Assembly: GCA_027577415.1 (NCBI GenBank)
Contig: JANBQS010000173.1
Coordinates: 1 to 28,792 of the forward strand
Length of the DNA stretch: 28,792 nt
Source: Coemansia sp. RSA 922
Taxonomy: Eukaryota; Kickxellomycota; Kickxellomycetes; Kickxellales; Kickxellaceae
Reading direction: 5' to 3'
In this document: one piece after another, positions 10,307 through 21,081 of the stretch
Layout of the letters: every line of letters starts with the position of its first letter
Numbering within the stretch: the first letter of the stretch is position 1
Translations under genes and position numbers: made by a program
Notes under the pieces: generated by a model
The model's input: only the letters and a program-made list of their open reading frames with translations
What the model was told of the DNA's origin: nothing
Database searches by the model: none

Positions 10307-12127
10307 TTAAAGAGGCGGCTTGGTGCCTTGCGCGGCAGCAGGAGGGTTTGCCTGGCGATTCCATGCCAAGGCACGGGCTGCCCGCTTGCAGGTTGTGCCA
10401 TTTTCAGTGTGCCGGGCAAGCCCGTCAGCCCGGCAAAAGGCGTGCAAGCAGATTGGGCACTTGTAGAGCCGCTCGCCAGTGTGAATATTGGCATGACGCT
10501 TCATGTCATTGTTGCGACTGAACCGCTTCCCACAGTGCCCGCACACGTAGTGTCGCTCTTGGGTGTGGGCGGGCAGATGCCAGACGATGGCAGAGCTTTC
10601 CGAAAATAACTTGTGCTCCGAGCACTGGGCGTCATGCTCAGCCTTTACTGCATCGCCCTCGGCCTTCACAGGCAGCTTGCGACGCTTTGCCGACGGCACA
10701 GCGGCATCCTTGCATCCGCGCTTTTTCGACGAAGTTGGCTCTGGCTTGACATCGTCGGCGGGGCAGACTGCCGATGTGGGAGTATCAGCGCTAGTGCTGC
10801 CCAAGCCACTGGCTGTCGACGAGGCGAAGAAGGACTCGAATTCTTTGCTTTGGGTGTGCAAGCCATGGTCAGAGGTGTTCAGAGGCGTCTTTCTGATGCC
10901 ATCCTCCGGGCACGGTAGCGAAATTGCTGCACTGGGTGTGCGCCGAGCGCCAGCCTTGGGCTTGAACCCAGGTGCAGGCAAGAACGGCGCAGTTTTGGCC
11001 GACCCTCCACGCGCCGCAGCAGAGCCAGAGGGTGTTGATAGCTGTGCCCGAGCCGACCTAGCTGGACGCCGTAGAGCCAAAGATTGTTTGTCGGTCCTAT
11101 CGTGGATCGAGAATACGTGTTCGTAGCAGAAGTCGGAGTCTTCCGCCACTGTCGACGGTACAGAGCGAACCCCGCAGCTCAGTCCGGCAGATCTAGTGCT
11201 ACTACCCACAGCACTACCTCCCGCCGATGATGATCCGACTGCACCAGCAATGCGCTCGGTTGCCACCAGCTCGGAGTTGCGGCAGTACTGGTGCTCAGTT
11301 GCGCCGTTGTTTGTACGGCTACGATGGGCAGTGCTAGCCTTACCATTGCCCAAAGTAGTAACGGGCATGGGTGTGTGCATCACAGTGGGCCGGCAATACG
11401 AGCTGGTGGCAACCGAAGGAATCGCTAATGCAGTCAGATCATCATCGGCGGGAGGTAATGCTGTGGGTAGTACGTTGTGCGGGAACTCGAGCATGTTCGG
11501 TGGCACTGAGCTGACTGTGCCGAGTGGAGAGTAGTGTTGCTGATGATGGAAAAATGATGTCGGCGGCATTATTCCGATCTGCTGTGTCGGATTGGGACTG
11601 AAGTATGTCGACATACCCCCAAACATACCTTGGTTGGAGAAATTTACAATCGCCTGCGTATCGAAAAACACCCCGCCTAAACCATCGCTAGGCTGGGTTG
11701 AATAACCTAGTGGAATATCTATCGAAAAAATACATATCAAAATAAAAAGAGGTAGAAGTATTAAAACATGGAATATTCACAAATAAACAAATACGCTGGG
11801 GTATTCACAAAAGACATTGCCAAGTCAGACCATGGCTAAATCTGCGAATGTTTCTGCTTTGGGGGACAGAGATAGAACAGATTTAAGCGAGAGACTTTTA
11901 AGGAAATAATTGCTTTGCAGGGAGGGCGGGGTGATTGAGATGTGAGCACTGCATAGGTGTCGGCAATATTTCATGCGCAAGAGAGAGCCGAAGAAAAAAT
12001 CTATTGGCATAAATGAGATGGCAGAACATAAAAGGGGAGGAAGGGTAATTGATTTAAACTTACCAAGAGCTAGAGTTGCTGGGTCCGAGGGACCTGAGGA
12101 GACGCCGGATACGCTAAATTTATTCAT
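10307..12127 (-). CDS. C2H2-type zinc-finger transcription factor, two exons
   Basis: The likely start is ATG at 12127. Exon one (12127-12064) encodes 21 codons plus one base and ends at a GTAAGT donor. The intron spans 12063-11719 (345 nt, acceptor CGATAG), and exon two runs 11718-10307. The phases match and give 491 residues. Near the C-terminus are two fingers: YVCGHCGKRF...H430...H434, then KCPICLHAF with C442, C445, H458 and C465, so the second is C2HC. They are joined by the classical linker HTGERLYKC. A third, degenerate finger (CSEH...HLPAH, with linker TQERHYVC) precedes them. A basic stretch (SSKKRGCKDAAVPSAKRRK) is a likely nuclear signal. The rest is low-complexity, Ser/Ala/Pro-rich, and probably regulatory. 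Residues about 103-131 and 167-195 derive from an inverted DNA duplication. The DNA target is unknown. Confidence 0.8.
11199..11475. repeat. Inverted duplication inside a coding exon
   Basis: Bases 11199-11282 and the reverse complement of 11392-11475 match at about 72 of 84 positions without a gap, counted by eye. The arms flank a 109-base spacer. Both lie in exon two of the zinc-finger gene and both are open in both strands: one arm gives LPTALPPADDD and SVATSS in the protein, the other, read in the opposite sense, gives ELVATE and SSSAGG. Confidence 0.9.
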
Positions 12128-12293
12128 GGTATTAATGGTGATATGTACGGGGGGGAAGCAGGAGAGTTAAAAAAGAAGGCAGAAAAGGGAGTAAGCGGGT
12201 GGTTGGCAAAGATTTTGCAATGTGAGAAGTCGAGGGTTGTTACTGGTGTTTAAACATTTTGCCACCCTCATCATGGCGCCAGAACCTGTCCTT

Positions 12294-12299
12294 CTTATA
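12294..12299 (-). promoter_or_regulatory. TATA-like box of the zinc-finger gene
   Basis: The minus strand reads CTGGTATAAGAAGG about 170 bases before the ATG at 12127. The spacing is in the range seen for other genes in the window. Confidence 0.4.
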
Positions 12300-14967
12300 C
12301 CAGCTCGGACCCTGAATAGGAGAGAGAAAAGGCGGGAACCAATTAGTGCGCGTGTACCCTAAGCTTACTTCACTCTACAATATTTTCAGAACTCGGGTGA
12401 GCGGGGGGATGTTGACCACCCCTCCTCCCCAACTTTGTAGTTTTATTTTTGGTGGGGACTTGGGCTGGAATCCTTTTCAAAATGTTAGACGCGGGTTTGT
12501 AATTTATGCAGGCAAACAAAAGTATACGGGTGCAGATTGTGAACCCCTAGGAGCATATACTCCACCCCCCACCTGCTACACTTTTTTTGTTTCCTCCCTC
12601 ATTCTGAACCACCAGGCCCCAATCTCACGCCCATCTCCATGTGGAGATGGATTTTAATTAGTGGCTCAGGGATAGCAGAGCTTGTTTTTAACGCCCCCTC
12701 TCTCTCCTTTAGTGGATGGTGATCGACACTGCATTTATGCAGGCGGCCGAGTTTATTATTTCTCCCAACGTCTCGGGAGCAACGACAGCCACCGCAGATC
12801 GCAAGTGCAGTGTTGTTACTCGATGGCAAGGTCGTCCTAGACTGTGCCGTGGTGTTGCTCGGTGTCAGGCAAAATATGCATGCCGTGTTTTTGTTGTCAT
12901 CGTTTCCACATTAAATAAATGGCACATGGTGATGACGACAACGACGATGGCAGAGCTGCTTTGTCGTTGAGTGTGAGGGAAGGGCTATGTGGGATGGAGT
13001 CATTCCGTTGCTCGGAAGCGGTGCTGTGAGTCAGATAATGCGTGCTAACCCAATATGTTACCTACTCAACCCGCGTGATGGTCATGATGGGCCTACGCAG
13101 TTATTGATTTGCTTTAAAGCAGTGTTGCCTTGGCAATTAAGTTTTTCTTTTGGTATGCACTCTGTATATGCAGCATTGCCACCGCGTGGTGAGGAGCGGG
13201 AGAGGAATTGGGGGGTTGGATCCGCTCATTTTTTTCTGTGGCGTTGCCGCAGTACCTGTGCAGCATTTTTTGGCCTGCGCATGGTATAAGCGACATTTTC
13301 TCCGAGTAGAAGTGATTGCTGATGGAGGAGGTCATCAGTCCACTTGAATTTTTCAATTGTGATGTCTTTCGGGTCTTCAGCCGATTTTTTTTTATTTGCA
13401 TGTGGTCACTATTATTGCGGCATTGCTGCCGCATGGTAGCGAAATGTGCATAAATAGTGATAGGCGAATATGCTACTTCTCTATTTATTCCACAGTGCAT
13501 TAGTCTCTCACCATGCCCGCATATCGGCCAAAGCTACACACCGCCATCCAAGAAACAATACAAAAAAGATCAGCAAAAATATATAATTAGCTGTTTCACT
13601 GTGTCAAACAAAATTACGAGAGCTCGGCATAATTCTGGTGAGAAGGAAATAAAAAAATCATAAAACTTCAATTAATGCAAGTTTATGCATTTTACATTCA
13701 GCGAAAACAGCTGGAGTTGTCTAAACAGGCTGTTGTTTACAATAAAAGTACACCTGGCATATGCTAAGCGCAGTGCCCAGCCCACACAGGCTGGCATATC
13801 ATCATCGGAGTCCTTTGGTATGTAAATGTTCAACTTTTTAAAGTCACATATGTTCACATGCGCTTTACACGTATAAGCTATTTCACTCATAAAACACGGA
13901 TTTGGCCTGCCTATTTGTTGTCCTCTGTTACCATCTAATATGGAATTACAATTGGCAATTGAGGGTGGCGTTCATTCATTGACAACAACAAATAAAATAA
14001 AAAGACATCGGATGCAATATAATTTTTTAGAATCGTGGGAACAGAGAGACAGTGTGATTTTCTCCTTTTTTCTCGCTCCAGGTGCAAAAAAAAACAGCTG
14101 GCGGTCCGGAGTATCACTTTTCTTTGGTTACACCTGCTGGCCTGCGTAAAGTGCACAACATAAGGCAAATGGTTAAAAAAGCACACATACCGAGTGAGCT
14201 GCCATGATCTCCCCTGATGGAAGATCGGAAGTAATAAGAAAAAGTGTGTGTTTGCTGATGCCTTTGGATTGCTGTTACTGATGCGGACATTAGATATTAA
14301 TAAGTAGCAACGGAGAGGACAATCTCATATTTCCGTGCTTTCCCAAAAGAAGGTATAAAAAAAATGAAAACTGGTTTCCGACTTGCGGCGGAAGGGTGAA
14401 TGCAAATTATCTTAGTAGTTCCGGCGGCGAAAGCCAAAGCATGTGGTTATGGAGGAGGTTTGTAATTTTAATTGTTATTAGCCAAGTTAAGGTACTAGAC
14501 AGGGTTTACTGTCAGCAACCTCAGTTCGTGTCCATACAGGGCTCCAATCCAACGACTCAATCATCAGCGGAGGGGTGAGGGCAAGTGTGCGTGCTAGAGA
14601 AAAATACATTTACGCCATCTGAAATGAATAAGTCGATTGTGAGAAAAAGAAATAACGACGGCCAGGAGAGGTGGCAGTCCCGTCAATTGACAACACGCGG
14701 AGAAGAAAGGTGGCGGCACATTATTTTTTAGTCGCCTTGCATGAGTACCATGATTGTTTGAAGAGTGTCTATCAAGCGCGGTCTAGTGAATGGGCCTGTT
14801 CCCGACAAGCAGTTTGTGATGTGCTGCCGGGAGGAAGGGAGTGAGGTTACATCTCCCATCTCAATTGACGCGGCAGAAGAAAAGTTCTCTGGGCCTCCAA
14901 ACGCGTGAAAAAAAAATCGAGAGCGAGTTTGGTGGTCGCGCCTGGTATCGCAAGTGCCAATGGCGAC
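12300..14967. other. Long intergenic region, no recognised gene
   Basis: About 2.7 kb holds many short frames on both strands but none with a known domain. The most protein-like is a minus-strand frame open from about 13978 to 13672 with an internal ATG at 13890 (72 residues from there, including NIYIPKDSDDDMPACVGWAL). It has no recognisable promoter or family. A small hairpin occurs at 12641-12660 (CCATCTCCATGTGGAGATGG). Copy B of the dispersed repeat is at 14523-14568. Confidence 0.5.
14523..14568 (+). repeat. Dispersed 46-bp repeat, copy B
   Basis: This is the same-orientation match to 32-77, with six mismatches in 46 positions by eye. It lies in non-coding DNA about 550 bases before the membrane-protein gene and does not overlap any promoter motif that I can see. 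Confidence 0.6.
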
Positions 14968-14975
14968 TATAAATA
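14968..14975 (+). promoter_or_regulatory. TATA box (TATAAATA) of the membrane-protein gene
   Basis: TATAAATA lies 108 bases before the ATG at 15076, followed by a pyrimidine-rich leader from about 15000. Confidence 0.6.
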
Positions 14976-15075
14976 AACCCCTCCACAGGCCAAGACTTGC
15001 AACACTCTTTTTCTTTGGATACTCCAACACCTTTCTCTAGGCACATCATCCACGGGTACTTTAAATTACACAAAG

Positions 15076-17280
15076 ATGAACATTCGGATTTTTCTAGTTT
15101 TCTTCTTTTTGCTCTTCTCCACCCCCTCCCTCGCCAACGTCTATCTTACATATCCATACCCGCGCCAGACTACACCAGATGCACACTCTGGAGCTGGTGG
15201 CTGGATTGCTTGGTTTGAGGGAGTCCAGGCCGCCATCGGACGTCACTTTAGCTGGAATGCCCAGCAGTCACCTCGACCCACTCCCATCATGACTCCACTG
15301 GCAGAAAGCCCCAAGGGGCACTGGGCACCGCCGCCAGTCGTCAGCGGTTGGTTCGAAGGTGTACAGCTGGCTGTCAAGCATCACTTCGGCTGGAATACTC
15401 AGCCGTCGCCTCGACCGAGTCCCATCGCGACTCCACCGGCAGAAAGTCCCAAGGGGCACCAGGCGCCACTACCATGTCTCCGGACTCATTATCCACGTGT
15501 GGTCAAAAAGGTCGATACTTGTTCTTCTTTCGCGCCATACGCATGTTATGCGGCAGGCGCATTCGCGTATTTTGCGGCAAGCATGTTCTCGCTCACCGCC
15601 TTGCTAATTGTTCGAGGTTTCATAGTCAGCGGGTCAACGAATACTGCTAATAGACCAGATGGGCAAACAACCAGCGCGAATGCAGATATTAGCGCCTATC
15701 GCATAGCAGCTGACATCACCGGTCCAAGCCTGCCAGGGACAACCGGCCAGATCGTTGGCCCGGATAGGTCAGCTGGCAGTGGCTATTCTCCCTGCCAGCG
15801 CAGCATAGTCGTAACAGCCCCAGTCGGAGCAACAAGGCCCATCAAACGCCACAGCATCGCTATTTCCGATCTCATGAGAGCTACGAATGACACCGGTCCC
15901 CAACCCTGTCGTACCAGGCGTGCGACAGATGGCAGCTTGCCTGGTCGTCGTCGTGGAATAACAACTACAAGCCTATCTATAATCGGCAATACCGATTCAA
16001 GGCCGCCTTCTCCGAGTCCGAACTTTATTTCGATCGCCGATGAGCTGATGCCGACGCCAAGGTCAGCCACAAGCGTTGCTAGCAGGGGAGATGGGTTGAC
16101 AGCTGCTGCAGAGGCTGCCGATTTATCGCCTAGACTGGTGGCAATTGTGGAGGATGTTGGTACGGTTGCTCTCAAGGACGAGTGCGCCGAAGCATTCGAC
16201 TTTTATAACTCGGTCACACTGGAATTTGACCGCAGCCAGCAAGCCTCGCCTTCCGCTTTTGTGCCAGTCAACAAGAGCATCCATAGCGAGCAGGATATTG
16301 ATTCTGAATACGGCGCGGTCAAGGTCGCCCGCGAGTCGTCCTCGAGCGACTACTCATACTTGACGGGTGACGCCTCGTTGCAGTCAACCTCGTCATTGTC
16401 GAGCAGAGCTCGGTTGACCGATAAAGACAAGCGCAACAGCGCGAGGAATGCATTTTCGCGTATTAGGGCTTCTATCACACCGTTTCAGGGTGCGCCAAAG
16501 ACGTCGCCCAGACGAGATATCGAGTCAAGAGTAGAGCAGGCCACAACTCTTTCTGTGCACAAGGTGGTTGTAGAACCGCAGTCGCCAACAAACAACGTTT
16601 TGGCAGGCGCAAGTAGGAGGCGCGACACTCTGATAAATGGACTTTCGCGGCTTAGGCATTCTGAGCGCGAGGTAGCCAGAGAGCTGCAGCAACCCCTGGT
16701 TGCCGACGACATACAAAGGACGCAGGTCAATTTGACCAACGGAATTAGGCGCATCGGGACTTTGATAGCATCTTCGCGTGCCGAACTAGAGCCATTGCTC
16801 GAAGAACCGGTCGATCCGTTAGCTCAGCAGGAATCTACCACACCAAGCGAGTACGTCGCTAATCAGCACTCACCAGCAGCAGCACCACAGCCGAGCGATT
16901 ATGCCGCTGATGGTCCAAGCAATCTTCATCACACTCACTCTTCGTCCGTTCCGGACAAGCAGCAAGGCCAAGAGCGCAAGACATTGGCACCTTCAACGGC
17001 ATCATGGCGCGGCGTACCGCAGCCTCCGTTTGAAGAAGCAGCCGAGTCTAGTAGTAGATCAGGAGTCTACTACACCAAGCGATCGGTCGTCAGGCAGTCC
17101 TCTCAAGAGACTGGGACGCAAGGTGTCCCGCTTGCTTCGACCACACTCATCCGGCGCAACAACGCTAGCATCCAGCAAGTAGGCCCATCGCTGGGCCAAG
17201 CAATCATCGCGACAATAACCCCCCCAAGAGGCAACGGGGTGACCTCTAGCCCAACATTTCTAACTGCTATACGTAGTTGA
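15076..17280 (+). CDS. Signal-anchored single-pass membrane protein with tandem repeat
   Basis: This uninterrupted frame of 734 codons has a clear signal peptide (residues 1-20, RIFLVFFFLLFSTPSLA). An extracellular part follows with two tandem copies of a 46-residue unit starting at W46 and W92 (WFEGVQ...HF.WN.Q.SPRP.PI.TP.AESPKGH). One membrane span lies at about 158-184 (FAYFAASMFSLTALLIV). The remaining 550 residues are predicted disordered, Ser/Thr/Pro-rich and presumably cytoplasmic. They contain three weak repeats of an N-x3-R-I/L pattern (NAFSRIRAS, NGLSRLRHS, NGIRRIGTL). The layout resembles fungal cell-surface sensors, but the ectodomain is not a WSC or other domain I know. The start is fixed by the signal peptide and the upstream TATA box. 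No symbol is given because the family is unrecognised. Confidence 0.8.
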   Translation: MNIRIFLVFFFLLFSTPSLANVYLTYPYPRQTTPDAHSGAGGWIAWFEGVQAAIGRHFSWNAQQSPRPTPIMTPLAESPKGHWAPPPVVSGWFEGVQLAVKHHFGWNTQPSPRPSPIATPPAESPKGHQAPLPCLRTHYPRVVKKVDTCSSFAPYACYAAGAFAYFAASMFSLTALLIVRGFIVSGSTNTANRPDGQTTSANADISAYRIAADITGPSLPGTTGQIVGPDRSAGSGYSPCQRSIVVTAPVGATRPIKRHSIAISDLMRATNDTGPQPCRTRRATDGSLPGRRRGITTTSLSIIGNTDSRPPSPSPNFISIADELMPTPRSATSVASRGDGLTAAAEAADLSPRLVAIVEDVGTVALKDECAEAFDFYNSVTLEFDRSQQASPSAFVPVNKSIHSEQDIDSEYGAVKVARESSSSDYSYLTGDASLQSTSSLSSRARLTDKDKRNSARNAFSRIRASITPFQGAPKTSPRRDIESRVEQATTLSVHKVVVEPQSPTNNVLAGASRRRDTLINGLSRLRHSEREVARELQQPLVADDIQRTQVNLTNGIRRIGTLIASSRAELEPLLEEPVDPLAQQESTTPSEYVANQHSPAAAPQPSDYAADGPSNLHHTHSSSVPDKQQGQERKTLAPSTASWRGVPQPPFEEAAESSSRSGVYYTKRSVVRQSSQETGTQGVPLASTTLIRRNNASIQQVGPSLGQAIIATITPPRGNGVTSSPTFLTAIRS
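15211..15486 (+). repeat. Two tandem 138-bp coding repeats
   Basis: Units starting at 15211 and 15349 encode the 46-residue repeat of the membrane protein. DNA similarity is clear in blocks such as CCTCGACC and GAAAG.CCCAAGGGGCAC, while third positions differ. The duplication is therefore not very recent and the protein sequence is under constraint. Confidence 0.8.
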
Positions 17281-17305
17281 TACAATAGATAGTGATGTGT
17301 ATATC

Positions 17306-17311
17306 AATAAA
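17306..17311 (+). terminator. Polyadenylation signal AATAAA
   Basis: AATAAA lies 26 bases after the stop of the membrane-protein gene and is the only canonical hexamer before the next gene. Confidence 0.55.
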
Positions 17312-17531
17312 GAACTATTGACCAGGAGAAACCGGCGAAGGTACCCAGCTGAGATGTACGATTGTAACAGGAGACTTCTTGACAACCCACTAATCTCCAC
17401 CAATGGACAGTAGTGATCGGATTTATCACACGAGGATGCGGATCAGGGTCGCAAAACTACGTTATCGTCTCATTTCACCACAATTTTAAACTTTTTCTAG
17501 ATTTATTTTTCCATTTGTAGTATTGCTAATA

Positions 17532-18365
17532 ATGTTCAGCCCTAGACTATCTCTGCTGTCGCTTTATTCGCGCCGCGCTACCATACACAATTCAGCGACA
17601 TGTTCCTACCGGCCAAATGAAAGCAGCACTGGCAATACTAGCCGTCCCTTGTTCAAATCGTTTGCCGATCGACTTGGGAGTGGTGGACGCCAGGCACCGC
17701 TGCCTTCAAAGTTTCCCAGCGGAGCCACAGCAACGCCCAGGTCACGTCCGCCAATGCTAAGCGGCAAGGCACTTTTGCAGCAAAAGATCCAAGAAAGAAT
17801 CAAAGAGCGCTTGGACAAGGTGCGGAAGGAGGACAGCGGCGGGCAAGAGCGAGCAGCACGGGATGAGGAGATAAAGTCAGCTATCATAACACTTATCAGC
17901 GAAGAGGGAGTTGTTTTGGGCGCACATCCGTTGGCCAAAGTACTGCATGAGATGGACCGGGCGCAAAACACATTGGTTCTTGTGGATCCACAGCAGGATC
18001 CGCCGGCATGTCGCGTGTTCTCGCGTAAGCTTATTTATGAGCGGGAGAGGCTGGCTCGGAAGCAGCGTAAGGCTGCACCAAAGCAGCCCCGGCCGCAGAC
18101 TATTGTGCTGACTGAGAGTATTGGCGTGCATGACCTGCAAATCAAGATTAATAGGGCTCAGGAGATGCTCGCCAAGGGCAAGCGTGTTACAATGGTGGTT
18201 GAGAGTAAAGGTCGGCAGAGGTCGAGCGAAAAGAGGGCTGAGGTTGGCGCTAGTATTATGAAGCAACTTGCCCAACATGCCTCTGTTTGTGCGCCGCCTG
18301 TCTTGGAACCCAATTCGTGGTCGGTTGCCTTGCAGGGAAAGGCTGTTGCGTCGCCAGCGCAGTGA
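17532..18365 (+). CDS. Mitochondrial translation initiation factor IF-3
   Basis: This protein of 277 residues is chosen from the ATG at 17532. An Arg/Ser-rich, acid-free N-terminus (SPRLSLLSLYSRRATIHNS) fits a mitochondrial targeting signal. After a low-complexity stretch and a charged helix (80-105), residues 110-175 match the IF-3 N-domain: DEEIKSAIITLISEEG, VLVDPQQDPPACRVFSRKLIYE (compare bacterial NEEIRA...EISPNAKPPVCRIMDYGKY). A basic linker precedes the C-domain (about 190-270) with VHDLQIKINRAQEMLAKGKR. IF-3 promotes small-subunit binding and start-codon selection on mitoribosomes. Fungal mitochondrial IF-3 is often highly diverged, so the clear N-domain is useful. There is no intron. 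The 250-base upstream gap has no clear TATA box. Confidence 0.85.
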   Translation: MFSPRLSLLSLYSRRATIHNSATCSYRPNESSTGNTSRPLFKSFADRLGSGGRQAPLPSKFPSGATATPRSRPPMLSGKALLQQKIQERIKERLDKVRKEDSGGQERAARDEEIKSAIITLISEEGVVLGAHPLAKVLHEMDRAQNTLVLVDPQQDPPACRVFSRKLIYERERLARKQRKAAPKQPRPQTIVLTESIGVHDLQIKINRAQEMLAKGKRVTMVVESKGRQRSSEKRAEVGASIMKQLAQHASVCAPPVLEPNSWSVALQGKAVASPAQ

Positions 18366-18683
18366 GTAGAATGCTATTTTTTTATCTTGTGTATTCCAAT
18401 CAACAATCGCTACGAGATCCTTCTCACTCATGCGTGGATGGGGCTATTGTCTGCTGGTCGTCCTTTTAGGAGAGCACGGGTACAAAGAATTGGGTTGAAT
18501 TGTAGTCGTAAAAGGAGCCAGTTCCCCCCTCCCTATATTAATTTGAAACTCCGGCTGACATGGCTGCCGGCTGGGCAGGTGCTGTCCACACATTTTTTTT
18601 GCTTTTGCGCTAATAAGCGAGCGAGACGTAAAGCACGGACCCAGGTGACGTTTTCTTTTTTTCTGTCCAGCCACTGTGAAAGC

Positions 18684-18690
18684 TATAAAA
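18684..18690 (+). promoter_or_regulatory. TATA box (TATAAAA) of the symporter gene
   Basis: GCTATAAAAGCC lies about 100 bases before the ATG at 18785 and is followed by long T and CT tracts. The spacing matches that of the 15076 gene. Confidence 0.6.
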
Positions 18691-18784
18691 GCCAGTCCGC
18701 TTTTTTTTTTTTCTCCACTCCCTTTTCTTTTTCTCTTTTGTTTAAGCTTTATTTTCTTGCATTATTATTCTATTTTTTTTATAC

Positions 18785-20943
18785 ATGGCCAGTACTGAAC
18801 AGGCGAATACAGAGCAAACGTCACTGCTACCTAGCAGCGATGGCGGTGTTGAGTATGGACTGCCGCCAGCAGAGCATATCGAGAGTGAGCGGCGAATGCT
18901 GACAACATGGCAACTATCCAGTATGACGGTACTTTTAGCTGGTATACAGTTCGTATGGACTGTAGAACTCGGTTACGGTACTCCATATCTACTTTCCTTG
19001 GGATTATCCAAACCACTAATGACACTTGTTTGGATGGCAGGTCCACTTTCAGGTAAGTTTTTGGAAAAAGTTCATTAATGCAGTGTCCGCAGTAAGCCTA
19101 TACTAATTTTTTTCCGTACAAAAACATGTGCTCTTATTTTTTTGCTCAGCTGAGCAAAAAAATAAAAATAATTCTTTCTTTTATAGGACTCATTATACAA
19201 CCGGTGGTCGGGCGAGTCAGTGACAAGTGTCAGTCAAAGTTGGGCAGACGACGGCCGTTCATTATTGGGGGAGCTGCTTTTGTCATGGCGTCAGTTATTG
19301 TCATCGCTTATGCACGTGAACTAGCTACGGCAATGGCTAGAATAGTATACCCGGGTCAGAGTGATAATGCTCCAGACGAGTATCAAGCATTTGTATGTAC
19401 ACAGGTCACTTCATAGGAGGGGGATACCTGGACTATTACTAAATACTCTATAAATTGTTCTTTATAGGTCAGCCGCGTGGCTATCATATTGGCGGTGGTA
19501 GGATTTTACGTATTAGACTTTAGCATCAATACGTCGCAGGCTTGCGCAAGAGCATTGGCATTGGACCTACCGCCACTCAAGCAACAAGATATGGCGAATG
19601 CATATGCTGGGCGGATGTTGAACTTGGGCAGCGTATCTGGATATCTTGTTGGCTTTATGGATTTACGGTCATTGGTACCCTGGCATACGGACTCTCAGAT
19701 GCAAGCACTGTGTCTAATCGCCACTATAGTGTTCATGGTGACAGTCACTTGGACCTGTGTTTTAGTGCGCGAAGAGCCGCTTCTCAAGCACGACACCCGC
19801 GACGACGAGAGGACCCAGCAGACCGGGGAGTGGACGGGGATGATGCGGGCGATTATTAAGGGTGTAATGCAATTGCCGACGCCAGTGCAGAGAGTATGTA
19901 ATGTGCAGTTTTTTGCATGGGTGGCATGGTTTCCGTTCCTCTTTTTTGCTACTACGTGGGTGACTGAGATCATGGCGCGTACTGGTGATATCACTGACCC
20001 AGAGTTTGTTGATCGAGCTACTCGTGCTGGATCATTCGCTTTGTTCCTCTACGCAGTGGCATCTCTCTTGTGCTCTATAGCATTGCCAGCATTTATCGTC
20101 GATGGTGGTGAGCGTGGTATTAGTTTGCGTCGGATGTGGCGAGTGTCTTTGGTTGCTATGGGTATTACTCTGTTGATGACTTGGCTGGTCGATGGAGTAG
20201 TGTCGGCTACGGTGCTTATTGTTGCTATGGCGTTTCCGTGGGCTTTGGCTATGTGGGCACCGTTTGCTTTGGTCGGTGAATATGTCGCTATTCAGTCCGA
20301 GACAGAGAGCGTAGTGGCTAGTGAGAGCAGCGAGGGAGAGGAAGAAGAGGAGTATATTGTTGGTACCACGGCTGATGTTCTTCCACCACCTCCTAATGCA
20401 GTGGCGATACTTGGCAAAAGACGTAGCGTGGGATCGGTAGCTACTTCGGCATCTTGGAAAAGAACACACGAGATAATCGGGCATGCCGTTCCTACAGAAA
20501 GTATCTCGTCTACTATCCAAGATGACGCAATCTCGTCAGTCAGTGCAAGTCGGTCAGCTTTGTTCCTCAAGGCACAGCGAGTATGTCCACCACTGGCTGA
20601 GCCACCGAGTATAAAGACTAGTGAGGAGCGGTTGGAGTCGGGGACGATCTTGGGGATTCATAACATGTATGTGGTGTTTCCGCAGTTCTTTATCAATGGC
20701 GTATCGTCCTTGGTATTTGCTTGGCTAGGCCATCATAGTGACGGATTGCCTCGTCCTCCGGGTGTTAGATCGGTGGAGTTTTTGGCAATGTCTACGCTCT
20801 TATCGTATGTGCACGTTAGTGACGGGGGCGTGGAGCCGGTCGGATTTGTCTTGCGGATCGGCGGAGTCAGCGCTTTGGTGGCAGCTGGGCTGACGGTGTT
20901 TCTGTATGACAGGCAGCGTGTACGCGATTACATTGCTCATTAA
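18785..20943 (+). CDS. SLC45/SUT-type sugar:cation symporter, three exons
   Basis: This is a plasma-membrane or vacuolar MFS carrier of the glycoside-pentoside-hexuronide type, which takes up sucrose, maltose or other alpha-glucosides with protons. Exons are 18785-19052, 19187-19392 and 19468-20943, giving 649 residues. Intron one is 134 nt (GTAAGT, TACTAAT, TATAG) and intron two is 75 nt (GTATGT, TACTAAA, TATAG). Hallmarks are AGPLSGLIIQPVVGRVSD, spliced across intron one, and LGRRRPFI at 109-116. FFAWVAWFPFLFFATTWVTE in TM7 and LGIHNMYVVFPQFF in TM11 also match the family. A long cytoplasmic loop between TM10 and TM11 carries an acidic run (SSEGEEEEEY) and many Ser/Thr residues, a likely regulatory segment. 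Substrate cannot be fixed from sequence. Confidence 0.88.
19134..19165. repeat. Perfect 32-bp palindrome inside intron one of the symporter
   Basis: The centre GCTCAGCTGAGC is flanked by TTATTTTTTT on the left and its exact complement AAAAAAATAA on the right. It lies between the branch point (19101-19107) and the acceptor AG (19186). Confidence 0.95.
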
Positions 20944-21044
20944 ACTGTGATTGTCGATTGAAAATCCTTTTTTTTTCTGTGTGATTGGTACCAGACAGGG
21001 AAAAAAAAAATGGAGGATAAATCTTCATCTTTTCTTCTACTTTT

Positions 21045-21052
21045 TATATAAA
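21045..21052 (+). promoter_or_regulatory. TATA-like sequence before MTHFR
   Basis: TATATAAA lies only about 37 bases before the MTHFR ATG at 21082. If it is used, the 5' UTR would be extremely short. In this AT-rich gap it could equally be chance. Confidence 0.3.
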
Positions 21053-21081
21053 CTTTATTAAAGGCTGTGTTTTCTATTATA